Assembly: GCA_021432635.1 (NCBI GenBank) | Contig: MU270024.1 | Location: 124,001 to 188,000, forward strand | Source: Thozetella sp. PMI_491 | Taxonomy: Eukaryota > Ascomycota > Sordariomycetes > Chaetosphaeriales > Chaetosphaeriaceae | Reading direction: 5' to 3' | DNA: 64,000 nt | Shown: positions 10,974 to 22,240 of the stretch, piece by piece | Layout: every line of letters starts with the position of its first letter | How positions within the stretch are numbered: position 1 is the stretch's first letter | The notes under the pieces: model-generated | Database searches by the model: none | Told to the model about the DNA's origin: nothing | What the model saw: the letters and a program-made list of their open reading frames with translations, nothing else | Position numbers and translations under genes: made by a program

Positions 10974-13166
10974 GAAGCGGAGCTGTCTAGCTTAAGCCCT
11001 GCCCTAACTATAAACCTCTAAGGCTTTCTATAAACGATGTCAAGGTTTCTCTTAAAAGTTCGGTGGTGTAATATACGCAGTATAAACGTTTGCTAAAAGT
11101 AGGATGAGTAACGTAATAAGTCTTAGGGGCACTGCTGTGGCATTGCTGGCTGCGAGAAATTAACTCTCAGGAGGTGAGTAAAAAAGGAGCGATTTACATA
11201 ACCCTTTAAGCGGTACAGAAGCAGGCCTCGAATTCGGGGCTGGTTCGACCTTACTTCGCACGTGGTTCCCGACCCTCTCGTAGCCGGGTCCCCTCATAGA
11301 CTCAACGTTATAATATTGCCTCCGTGCTCTTATGGAACCTCATAAAAGGCCACGGGTTCTACCCTCTTTGGATATAAAATCGGCATGGTGGTATTGCATA
11401 GACACGGCTAGCAGGAGGTAAGAACTATACGCCTATCTTATGGGTATTGCTCTGTAGGCCATTTGTGGGCAAACCACGATTTCTTTGACATGCTTATTTC
11501 TAACGTTTACTCTAACAACACTTAAGTAGCAGTTAGGTGCCTGGGCGGATACCTAGGCCGCCTCTACCCTTTGTTTTAATTCCGCTGTAGTCGAGATATC
11601 CTAAGTAGAAAAAGAGCATCCGAGTGAATTATAAAGCAGACAGAATTTTAGTGAACGCTTTGGGCTACTTAGTAGCATCGTTACCAAGAAGGCCCCTGGT
11701 ACTTTTAGAATCATGCTTCCACTACAGTTGACTATATCTGCGCTTAGAATTCGGATCCTTAAATGCATGTTGTCGGGTTGCTGCCGAGTCCGATGGAGTG
11801 AGAACTTCTAATCATGGCTCGGGTTGTCTGAAAAATGACGGTAGCTCGGCCCAACGTCATCGAATTTGATGTTCCTTTCTCCGAAAATCTGAATATCTAA
11901 TAAATGTCTAAATGATGTTTAAATGATAGTATAGAACAGTAAACTCTTTGCCCATGGCAGCAGTGATTGAAGCTGCCTAAGGTTGAATTCTGTCTTAGGT
12001 TTGCCAACCAAGTAATAAGATGAAGAGAAATAACCCACTAGTTTAGTTAGGTTATTTAGTTTTGCCATCTACTAATCTCATTATTTGGGTGCCTCTTGGA
12101 TCGTATTTATCCAGTAATTGCCCTTACAGCTCCATCTCGATAAACGAGCGCACACACCCGTACTGCAGTCGGTAATAGGCTCGCAGTCATTTATACCCGG
12201 AACTATACTCGCACTGAATTTGGCAGGCCATATCCGAGAATAACAGAACTTGGACGGAAACTGCCTTATTTTGGTAGACATAAAGCTGAGGAAGGGAAAG
12301 CTGACTCCAATATTTAGCAGCCAGTGCCGACCTTTGAATCGACCTCGCTATGTGAGCAGATATTATCCTAGAAGAATTTGATCTCACTAATTTAAGCAGA
12401 GGTGTACGGGACGGCGGTAAGAGTCATAATAAGGACTGCAGCACTGATTGTCTGTATGATAGATTCTAGAATAGCCTGTGGGCTTTCGGTGGAGTAGTTA
12501 TTGTGCTGCATATCTGGGTTATATTCCTGGATATTAGAGTGTGGAGGTCTGGGTTTAAGCTGGCGACCAAAGCTAGAGACAATTTAGAGAGGCCCTTTTG
12601 TGCCATAGTTTCCTTGTATTTCTTAAGCAATACACCACAAGCATTAGCTTGGCACCACAAATATAGGCTCTTCCCATCGATAAGCTCACCACTCACATTG
12701 CAGCACCTAAATCCTATTGGTGGTTCCGCACATGGCTATCATCACCGGCACCGCTTTATCGCAGGATATTGCGACTGGGTTGACAAGATAAAACTACCCG
12801 GCATATATGGAGCATAGATAGGGTTAGAAGGCCACCTAGGGGCTCGAATTCAAACAACCCTAGATTCTGATATTCTAGCTACCATTGAATGTGAGCGTCG
12901 CAATTAAAAAGAGGGATTGGTGACACAGGTCAGAATGGGGTTTAGCGCCATTGACGGACCGCAAACGTGGCGCCGGAAATCGGGATTTGAACTCCGCTTA
13001 TGCCGTCTATGTCCTGTGCTGCTAGCGCCATAATGAGGCGGGATTTTAGCTTCGCCGTCCTCACATGCCGATGGTATTCATAGAACTCCGCCCCGGTTTC
13101 CCCTGAAGCCTGGAGCCGTCTACCTACTATTCAGCTCGTTCCGACGTCTAATCAAAGGATTCCGGG
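10974..13166. other. Intergenic, no gene recognised
   Basis: About 2.2 kb of moderately AT-rich sequence. Open frames are short and unconvincing on both strands. A tRNA-like B-box on the minus strand near 12985 was considered and dropped. The last few hundred bases are the likely promoter of the regulator gene at 13167. Confidence 0.55.
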
Positions 13167-15087
13167 ATGGAACGCAGTCACCGAAGCGCTGCCTACGGAG
13201 CGGCATGCATAAACTGCTCCCGCGCAAAATGCAGATGCGTAATACTACAGCCAAGCGACGGCTGTGAAAGGTCCGTTTGGGCCCATCACCTCATCGTACT
13301 GTACTTCCGGGCTGACCTCGTACCAACCAAGATGCCGTCGCTTGGGGAAAGACTGTCATCAGTCTGAATCATCAAGAAAGCGGAGATCCCAGAAGCCCGA
13401 GGGCAACAAGGTAACAGAGCTAGGGGACAAAATAGACGGCCTCATGTCGCTGCTCTCTTCCAGCGGCCGGGGCATCCCGTCCCCCGGAGATGCAGCTACT
13501 GCCGGTTCCGCAGCCAACCATCCTACTCCAATACCCTTCGGTGGGGAAGCCGGCCCAGAGCCAAGCGCCGAAGAGGCGCAGTCGTACCTTGGAGATTTCC
13601 GTACGCGCAAATTGCCGAACTTTCCCTTCCTGTATATCCCATTCCGGATCTCTGCGGAGGAACTTCGATCGGCACGGCCGTTCCTGTGGCTGTGCATCAT
13701 GGCCGTGTCGGCAAAATCCACCTCGAAGCAAGTGCTCTTGTACTCCAGAGTACGCGACATGCTGGCGCAGAAGATGGTGGTGGAACTGGATCATAGTTTA
13801 GAGCTTCTTCTGGGGCTGCTCGTCTGCATTATATGGTGAATTCCGGCTCGTAAAGCTACCTACCGAGCTAGCCAACACTAACATGACCATATAGGGGCAA
13901 TTTGCAAGTGAAAGGGAGGCCATTCCTCACCCTCTTTGCCCAGCTCGCTGTTTCCATGGCGTTCGAGCTGGGACTCAACAAGAGCCCATCCAAGGAGCCA
14001 GGTGAGATGCCAAAGTATAAGATCAGCAGCTTTCAGACGTCATCCAGCAGGACAATGGAGGAATGCCGAGCCATTCTCGGTTGTTATGTTATGACGTCGG
14101 GGCAAGTACCGCCATTCCGGAGCGAATAAGACGGCCTGTTCGAAACTAATGTTCACAGCATTTCCTTCCACATGCGGAGAATCGACACCATGACATGGAC
14201 GGACCACATGAGTGAATGTCTTCAAATCCTAGAAGACAAGAAAGAATATCAGACCGATGAAATCCTAGTGCTGCTGGTCGAACTTCAACGAGTCATCGAG
14301 AAAGCTCGGCTCTCACCGTGGCATCGTGGCAACCTCTCGGGAAACGACTTGCAACCTGGACCGCCTCCATCGTTCTATATCGCCGCGTTGGAGTCTGACT
14401 TCAACGAAGTCAAGCGCCAAGTTCCTGTTTCGCTGGCGAATAATGGTGAGTTTTCACCCCTATCTATACGCAGTTAACTGCCGGGCTTACTCGGCGCCAG
14501 GCCCTTCCTCAGACGCCTTACTGGGGTTCATGAACCATACCCAGCTGGTGATTCACGAATACTCGATATCTAAAAGCACCTCTTTTGCGAAGAGCTCAGA
14601 CTTCAGGTATCTGGAAGACCGTTACTCCTGCTTAGCCAACATAAAATCGTTCTACGACCATTTCTTCACCATACCTCCGTCCGCTTATGTCGGCTTCTCC
14701 ATTTTTACGTTTCTTCATCTGTCTCACTATAGCGCCTCTCTGTACCGCCTTTCAACGCTCGAGGATCCGGCTTGGGATAAAAACACCGTGATCCAAACCA
14801 TGAACGTGGCTCGCATGTGGCAAAGGACTGCTGAGCATATGGATCAAGTGGCTGCAGCAACAGGGATGGTGCAGGATGGCCCCGAAGACATCTATACTAG
14901 GCTTGCGACGTTGTGCAGATTGGCAAGTCGAAACTGGGACGGGAGTTTGCGTGAACATACCGCTATACCCGATCCAGACATGCAGCCGAACAATGCCAGT
15001 GGCGAGCTTTCCCTAGAAGAGGAGTTCATATTAGATGTACCGGAAGAATTATGGTTTATGGACATGTTCGCTTCCCCTGAGTGGTAG
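13167..15087 (+). CDS. Zn(II)2Cys6 fungal transcription factor
   Basis: Five exons give about 560 residues: 13167-13270, 13332-13835, 13895-14095, 14159-14445 and 14501-15087. The first intron splits the zinc cluster. Splicing gives C-x2-C-x6-C, a loop, then C-x2-to-6-type spacing ending in ERCRRLGKDC, followed by a basic stretch (SSRKRR). The middle region (YIPF...ARPFLWLCIMAVSAKST, then QLAVSMAFELGLNK) is the typical fungal regulator homology domain with an alpha-helical core. The C-terminus is acidic (LSLEEEFILDVPEELWFMDM), as in activation regions. Four junctions are supported by frame continuity. The third intron is uncertain because only an atypical donor (GTCGGG at 14096) keeps the frame, while the better-looking GTACCG at 14106 does not. 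The next gene on the same strand is a DHA2 efflux pump, a common regulator-target arrangement in metabolite clusters. Confidence 0.8.
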
Positions 15088-15247
15088 CAGCAACGGCGGC
15101 GTTGAAAATTCAATGTTGCGTAACAGTTAATATCAAGAACATTGGAATTGTAAATTTCAATCTCATGGTTCCAGCATAACGAGGAACCAGCCAGGCGCAG
15201 GCGTTGGGCCGTCAAGCTAGGCATGGAGCCTGGCGCACGGAGGTCGG

Positions 15248-15261
15248 CGGGTTGATATCCG
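15248..15261. promoter_or_regulatory. CGG-N8-CCG candidate zinc-cluster site
   Basis: The intergenic region between the Zn2Cys6 regulator and the efflux pump contains CGGGTTGATATCCG, an inverted pair of CGG triplets with an 8-bp spacer, 153 bp before the pump start codon. Zn2Cys6 proteins commonly bind such inverted CGG pairs, with the spacer set by each protein. Direct control of the pump by its neighbour is inference, and such sites occur by chance at a moderate rate. Confidence 0.35.
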
Positions 15262-15413
15262 AATACCGTCGCTACAATTTCATACATATTTCCTGCCGAT
15301 ATCAACCTCAGCAGCGGAAATCTCTTGCTGCATATTACTTCACTCAGTTGGGGTCTAAACAGTTTTATTTCAATTGATGTCTAATTGATTATATTTGCAG
15401 ACAGAACGGAATC

Positions 15414-17542
15414 ATGACCAAAGAGGAAGAGCCTCAACAAGCTCACGACCCCGAATTGGGCCAGCAAGAAACACCAGCGGCGCCGGATCGAGGAGACAAG
15501 GAGGAAAAGACAGAGCACGATGCTGCTCAAAAAAACTCTAAGCCTCTGAGTCGCATTGGAAATATCTGCGCCATAATTTCAACAACCATCATAGGCTTTC
15601 TCATGCTCCTTGACTCTTCAATCATCTCGACGGCAAGTCCTGAGAACGATTTTTACATGCCGATGCTAATTATCGACTTGTTAGGCTCTTCCGTATATAA
15701 CCGACGAGTTCCACTCCCTCCTAGACGTCGGATGGTACGGCTCCGCGTACCAACTCACGAAGTAGGATAGATCTTCATTCCCGTTCCTGCAGCGTGGGTC
15801 GATCCTGACTATCTGCGTAGTGCTTGCTTCCAGCCCATGGCCGGAAACCTATATACACACTTCAACTCAAAGGTTTGAGTGAGCATTCTATATACCATGT
15901 TTCGCTCTTCTAATAATGGCCAACAAACAGTACACTTTCCTCACCTTTGTCGCCATTTTCGAGCTGGGATCTCTGGTTTGCGGCCTCGCCAACTCTTCCA
16001 CTATGTTGATAATCGGAAGAGCCGTGGCTGGACTAGGTGCTTCGGGAATTCAGAACGGCATTTTCATGGTTGTTTCCGGGAGAATCCCTTTAGAAAAGCG
16101 AGCATGTAAGAGGAGATCCATAGTTTGTCTTGGAGAAAACGCGATTGTTACTGACCAGTTTCTTCTAGTCGCTATGGGCATTGGAATGGGCGGTCAGTAT
16201 CATCGCTGGCCATAACTCTCTCTGTCTAATTCTCATGCGTAGTGTCTCAAATCGGGTTTATCGTAGGTCCCCTTTTCGGAGGGCTGTTTACCCAATATGT
16301 TTCATGGCGGTGGTGTGAGTTATTCGTTTCCATCATCTCTTGCCACGAGTCTTACGCTAACACGGCATGTCTGTTTGTAAAGGCTTTTATGTCAACCTCC
16401 CCGTTGGAACCTTTGCTGCTCTCCTGATCATAATTTTCCGTGTTCCAGAGCCGATTGCAGAGCCGCGAGATGGTAATCTTATCCTCTCCGTGCTGAAGAA
16501 GCTGGACTATCCGGGCTTCGTCCTCTTCGCCTCGTCGACCATCCAGCTTCTGCTGGCCCTCCAGTTCGGTGGCAATAGCTATGCCTGGAGCAGCCCGACT
16601 GTGATCGGACTCATCTGCGGCTCGGTGGCCACCGTGACTGCGTTCGCGCTCTGGGAGCGTCACAAGGGCGAAGGAGCCATGCTTCCGCTTTCGCTCATAC
16701 GCGAGCGCTTCCTCTGGTGCAGCGCTTTGGTGATGCTCTTCGGCGTCAGCAATTCATTTTGCGCCTCATACTATCTCCCCATATACTTTCAGGCAATCAA
16801 GAACGAATCGCCGGCGATCAGTGGCGTGTCCTTATTTCCCAACATCATCGCGCAAATTGTTTTTGCTGTTGTTTCGGGGGGTCTTGGTAAGCCAAGATGG
16901 AGAGCTTTCTCTTCTAGTCTATGCGCAAACCGTGCTGATCATAACTACTGTAGTGAGAATAGTCGGTTACTACTTGCCTTGGAGCGTATTGGCGGGTGTT
17001 TTATTATCCATCGGAAGCGGCCTGATCTCGACGTATTCCCCTTCGACCCCAACGAGCATGTGGGTGGGATTCCAGATCATCCTGGGAGCCGGCCGCGGAT
17101 TAGGAATGCAGATGGTACGTATGGATATTCCATCATCCCTGCGTCAAGGCAGCGCTGATGAGATTCCCCTTAGCCCATAGTCGCAGTCCAAGCCAATCTG
17201 GAGTACAAGCAGATCGCCATCGCCCAGTCATTCATTATGCTGGGGCATACCATCGGGGGCGCAGTCTTTTTGACTGTCGCACAAGCCATATTTAGTAACA
17301 GCCTCAGATCAGGCCTCTACGCGTTCTCCCCATCTGTCAACCCCGAAGTTGTATTGGCGGCGGGCGCGACCTCCTTCCGCACAGTAGTTCCTGCGTCTGA
17401 GATCGCCGGTGTTCTTCAGGCCTACGCCCAAGCGGTGGACCACATCTTCTATCTCACGACCGGAGCTGCCGTTTGCAGTTTCTGTTTTGCCTGGGGTATC
17501 GGGTGGGCCTCTGTCAAGAAGAAGGCACAAAAGCGGTCCTGA
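15414..17542 (+). CDS. DHA2 (14-TM) major facilitator efflux pump, TOXA/AflT-like
   Basis: Nine exons encode 550 residues: 15414-15632, 15685-15761, 15821-15872, 15931-16105, 16169-16192, 16243-16314, 16383-16886, 16954-17114, 17174-17542. Every junction keeps frame. The first intron uses a GC donor (GCAAGT...TTAG). A charged cytoplasmic tail of about 45 residues precedes TM1 (LLDSSIISTA, the DHA2 motif D1). Then come VGWYGSAYQLT, FQPMAGNLYTHFNSK, IGRAVAGLGASGIQNG, GFIVGPLFGGLF and VSWRWCFYVNLPVG, all standard for fungal toxin and drug exporters. Family members at the plasma membrane export polyketides, cyclic peptides or azoles using the proton gradient. The neighbouring regulator supports inducible export. 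No synthase lies within reach, so the substrate is unknown. The gene appears fully functional although it borders the RIP block. Confidence 0.9.
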
Positions 17543-18549
17543 TCGGTCGCGAGAAGTTCCTGAGACTGTGTGACTGCAATGTACAAGATATCATCCTTTT
17601 GGCACTGATGAATCGCATCCAGTATATCTACGCCTATATAATGCAATCCTGGTCTGTCATGAAATTAATCTGCACCGCAGTGCCTAGACCACTAGCTTTT
17701 AAGTGCCCGATATCACTGTCGGAAGTTGCCCAAGCAGACCACGGCCAAAGGTTTTTTTGGGGGGGGTTTTTTTTTACCACAGAGGCATCCGCCACCAATG
17801 CCATGGCGACGCCAAAATGAATCGCCTGTGAGGTCTTAAAGGGCGTAAGACCTTGAAATTTGACTTTTCAGACGAAGCTGTCTCATCGGCTGTTAGCCCC
17901 TATCACTTGCTTGCATCTGGTCTTTATTCTCCGGCCACGAACCGTCGGGTTATTTCCTCATGGGAAAATACGCGTATCAGGAATAGCGATCTAACCGAGA
18001 TGCTGCTGCTCGCTACGCCTGGGTGAGCCCCAACTAAAGCTGGTCATCCCCGCAACTTAGCCAGGTACAGCTGTCATTATACAAGGCTCTCCGCATCCCT
18101 ATCCGCAACCATCGAACGAGCCATACCATTCTCTAGCTATCTAAAAGAAAGCTCAAATTTGGGGAAACTTCTTGCCCAAAACAGGCAAATACATTCCACC
18201 AATAACGCCAAATTCCCTCATGAATACTAACTAAAAATGACAAGAGCTTCCCCCTACCTGCCAAACTTTATCGGGGCCATATTACACATTTTCCAAGCAC
18301 GGCTAAGATTACAGATATAACCTCTAATAGCTCGCAGGCCATGTTGCAATACTCACTCTATTACAAAAAAAGCGAACCAGACCCCGGCAGCATACTAGAC
18401 TCTAGAGGCTACCTCGCCCGGTCCTATAATCACGGTCACACGCTATAAGGCACACAAGTGCTATATGGGGCCTGCTAGCCCTAGCAGTCGCTGTTTCTAC
18501 GGATGACTTCTCAGCGCCAGATTCTAAGTCTAAACCCTTGTGACTCTAG
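17543..18549. other. Transition into AT-rich block
   Basis: No gene is visible. A homopolymer patch of T, G and T runs sits at 17753-17775. Composition falls progressively from normal to AT-rich between about 18100 and 18600. The segment just after the pump stop codon is its likely 3' UTR. Confidence 0.5.
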
Positions 18550-19129
18550 TATTCTACACCTGCCTCCCTATAGAATGATTCGTTACTAATAGGTAATAGC
18601 TGCCTTAGTGGAATAGTACGAGGCATAGTTACTACTAAGCTTATCTCTTTAAATAAAGACTTAGTATAGTCTAAAGGTCCTTTAGACTGTTTAAATCTAG
18701 ATACTGCTGCAATCCTTAACGTAGTTCAACTACTCTTATAACAGAGCTAGATTAGTGACATAACCTTTAAGTCTAACCTTAGCCTTACTAGTGTCCCCTT
18801 ATATATATATGAATTTATACCTGCTGGAGATCTTTAAATTACCTTTTAAGGCTAATTATCTGCTACTTAATACTAGTGCTGGCTCAACCCTTTAGACAGT
18901 ACAGCTAGTATCTATTACTAGGCAGGCTTAGTAACTTATAAGTGTGAGTTCCTTACTAGTATACCTACTAAAATTTTAGTGATTTAGCTAACTGTATTAG
19001 TCCTAGGGTTTTTCAGCTTGTTTATTAAGATCTAATAGTTGTTTAACAAGTAAAACCACTTTATTAAGTCTATAAGTATAGAGAATAAAGATATTATTAT
19101 TATTATAATATTTTAATCTATTTAAATTA

Positions 19130-19385
19130 AAATGATAATAAGTATTTATATATATTATAAGAAGATGTAATTATAGTTGGGGCAACTATTATATTATAGG
19201 TGGAAACTAAAGGCATTCTATACTTAATCTAATAGTGTTTTAAGCTAGCTTTATAAGTAGACTAGCTAAGTATATGTGTTATAAGAGGATTTTCCTCCTA
19301 TATATATTAGTTAAGTAGTATTATTATAGTTGAGAAATATAGTTACTTATTCTTCTAACTCCTTATTTATACTAGTAACCCCTAA
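19130..19385 (+). repeat. Direct repeat A, left copy (LTR-like)
   Basis: The phrases TTCTATACTTAATCTAATAG, GACTAGCTA, AGTTACTTATTC and ACTAGTAACCCC recur in the same order and spacing at 36320-36575. Length (about 255 bp), orientation and the sequence enclosed suit an LTR pair. Terminal TG...CA ends and a target-site duplication could not be located, perhaps because RIP has changed them. Confidence 0.55.
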
Positions 19386-22240
19386 CTATTATACTAAAAG
19401 ACATAAGGGGGTTAAATCTTTTTTTTAATATGAAAAAAAACGTCTCTATATTTTCTATAGGGGGCTATATCTTTTTAATTTTAAAGGCTATATCTTTTCT
19501 AGGAAAGGTAGGTTTCTATACTTATATAGAGCTATAAATAGAGTATATAATACAAGTAGACCTAATAAGTTTAAATCTTGCTTTCTTTTTCTTATATCTA
19601 TTATATATAACCTACTTTATATTAATATATTAGTACTAGCTTAAATTAATATTTCTAGCCTAAGTATTATAATATCTAAGCTATTAATTACTATAATATA
19701 ATCTATATATAGGTAGATTATATAAATAGATAGATCACTTTAAAACATATATAATATTAAAGATTTCTTAGCTTTTTAACACTATTAATTCTTACTTAAG
19801 TATTATATAACTTCTATATAGTTATTTATATAGATACCTATATTTATTAAGATTTTATTTAAAAATTTAAATTATTTTTAATGAGTCTATTAAGAAAATA
19901 AATAAAAGTAGAGAATTCTATTCTCTACTTTTTTTTTATAACTAAGGAAATTTTAAAAAGTCTAAAGAAAATAAATATAGGTTTATTATTATCTTTAAAG
20001 AGTATAGTATATATTTTATAATTATCTAATTTAATTTAATAGTATTAAAAAGCTAAGAAATTCTCGATTTTATATGAGTTTTAAAGTAATCTATCCACTT
20101 ATATAATCCACTTATATATAGATTATATTAGCTAATCTATATTATCCTATCTAAAGTCTAAGGATTTATATCTCAGCTAATATTTATTACTTAATAAGAC
20201 TAGTAAAAGACTAGGGTTAAAGAGTAAAGTCTTTTTCTTATTAACTAGTTACTCTTAACTTATTATATTAATACTTAATATAGTTATTTACTAAGGCTTA
20301 AGAGATTTTATCTAATACTATTATTAAGATTAAGAGATAATAAGATTAGAAGTTCTTATAAATATTATGTTAAGTACTAGCTACTAGACTTAAAACAAGA
20401 GTTAAGTATTTATAATACCCTAGGCAGGTCTTAAAGAGTAGAAGCTTAGCTATAAAAAGGAGAATATATTTAGTACTAGTACTAAGGCTGTAATAAAAAC
20501 TAACCCTTAAGGTCTTTAAGTTTAAAGCTCTTAAGGTTTTTATTTATACAGGGGAAGGGTTTTCTTCCTAGATTTAGTCCTAACTTAGCTTTAAATCCCT
20601 TATATTTTCTACCTAACTCTTAGGTTATTTATAGCTTATATTAAATTTATACTAGTTATTCTTCCTTATTTAAAAACCTTTTAGGTTTTACTTATAGCTA
20701 TATACCTTATTATAAGGCTATATACTTTAAAGCCTTATAATTATCCCTTCTTTTAGTATAGTTATTCTTAGCTATAATAAGGTTTAACTAGGTAATTATA
20801 AGGACTTTTTTAAGTTTTAAGTGTAAATATAGGGTGATTTAGTTTAAGTTATCCTAGTAAATTTTAACGTTATAATTATTTTATTTTATTAGTTTCTTAG
20901 CTTTTCTTAACTTTATTTTACCTTAAGTGTAAAAACTCTTTCTTTTCTCTTTAAAATCCCTTAATAATTACTTTCTTTTACCTTTAGTTTACTATTCTTA
21001 TACTAATTGCCTTAGTCTTCTTTATTATTATTATTATATTTTCCTATAATTTCCCTCTAATTTATTATTAAAATAAAGCTAGTTATCTTTACTCTTAAAG
21101 ATATTTTACCTTATAATAAAGCTATTATTTCTTAGTTAAATATAGTTAAAAAAGACAAGGTAAAGCCTTTAGCTTTACTTTTTATAAAAAGGGTAAGGAG
21201 TTATATAAACTAATAGGGTTTTCTACTTTAATTAAGGGTTTTTTAAGGTGGTTTTACTAATAAAGCTTTTAATAGATTTTTATTATTATCTTAAATAATA
21301 CCTTATTTTTATCTAAGTGTTTTAAAAAGACTTTTAATATTATTAAGTATTACTTAATTAAAAAGCTAGGGCTTTTTATATATATCTTTAATAAAAATAA
21401 GGTAATTATACTTTAATATAAGATTATTAAGCTACTTATAATATATATTACCTTAGTTTTTTATACTTTTATAATTACTTATAAAAAAAGTATAAACTCT
21501 TAAGTATTAAAAGGCTTAAGATATAATTTATAAATAATAAGGCTTTTTTAAGAAAACCCTTTTAATTAACCTTAGTTTTTAAAGTGTTTTTTAAGAATAT
21601 TATTAGTTTATATATAAGTAGTATACTCTTTTTATTTTATTATAATCTTTAAACTAGTATTAAACCTTTATTAATCTTATTATAAGTCTCTCTTATTTTA
21701 ATATTATTTTAATAGTACTTTATTAATATATTTTATAGGGTAATAATTATATAGTTATACTTAATTAAAAGTTAAGTATTTTATTTTATAATATAGTTAA
21801 AAATAAGGGTATAATAGCCTAGTTATAAACTTATAAATACTTTAATAAATATATAAATAAGATATTTATAATATATCTAAAGGGTAATAAAACTATTTTT
21901 ATCTAGATTTATACTAAAGTCACTATAATTTCCTTAATTCTTAGTTATTATAATCTTATTACTTTTAATAATACTTATTATTAAGCTACTTTTTTTAATA
22001 ATAAGTAGATTTTTAACCTTATAGCTTAGTTTTATAATAGTATTTTTAATATTTAATACTTAAGTATTTATATAGTTTTAAGTAGTTTTTACTATTATTA
22101 ATCTTTTTAATTATTTAAATAAGTTTAGTTTAACTATATAATTAATAATTATAATTTTACTTTTTAATATTAAGATTTTTAAGTAATACTTCTTTATAAT
22201 TATTAAGTATTATCTATAATTTACTAGTATTTTAACCCTA

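Noticed and set aside
12950-13030. tRNA-like sequence on the minus strand
   Set aside because: A B-box-like AGTTCAAATCC and a TGGCGC/GCGCCA pairing occur, but the T stem and D arm do not form and the length is too short.
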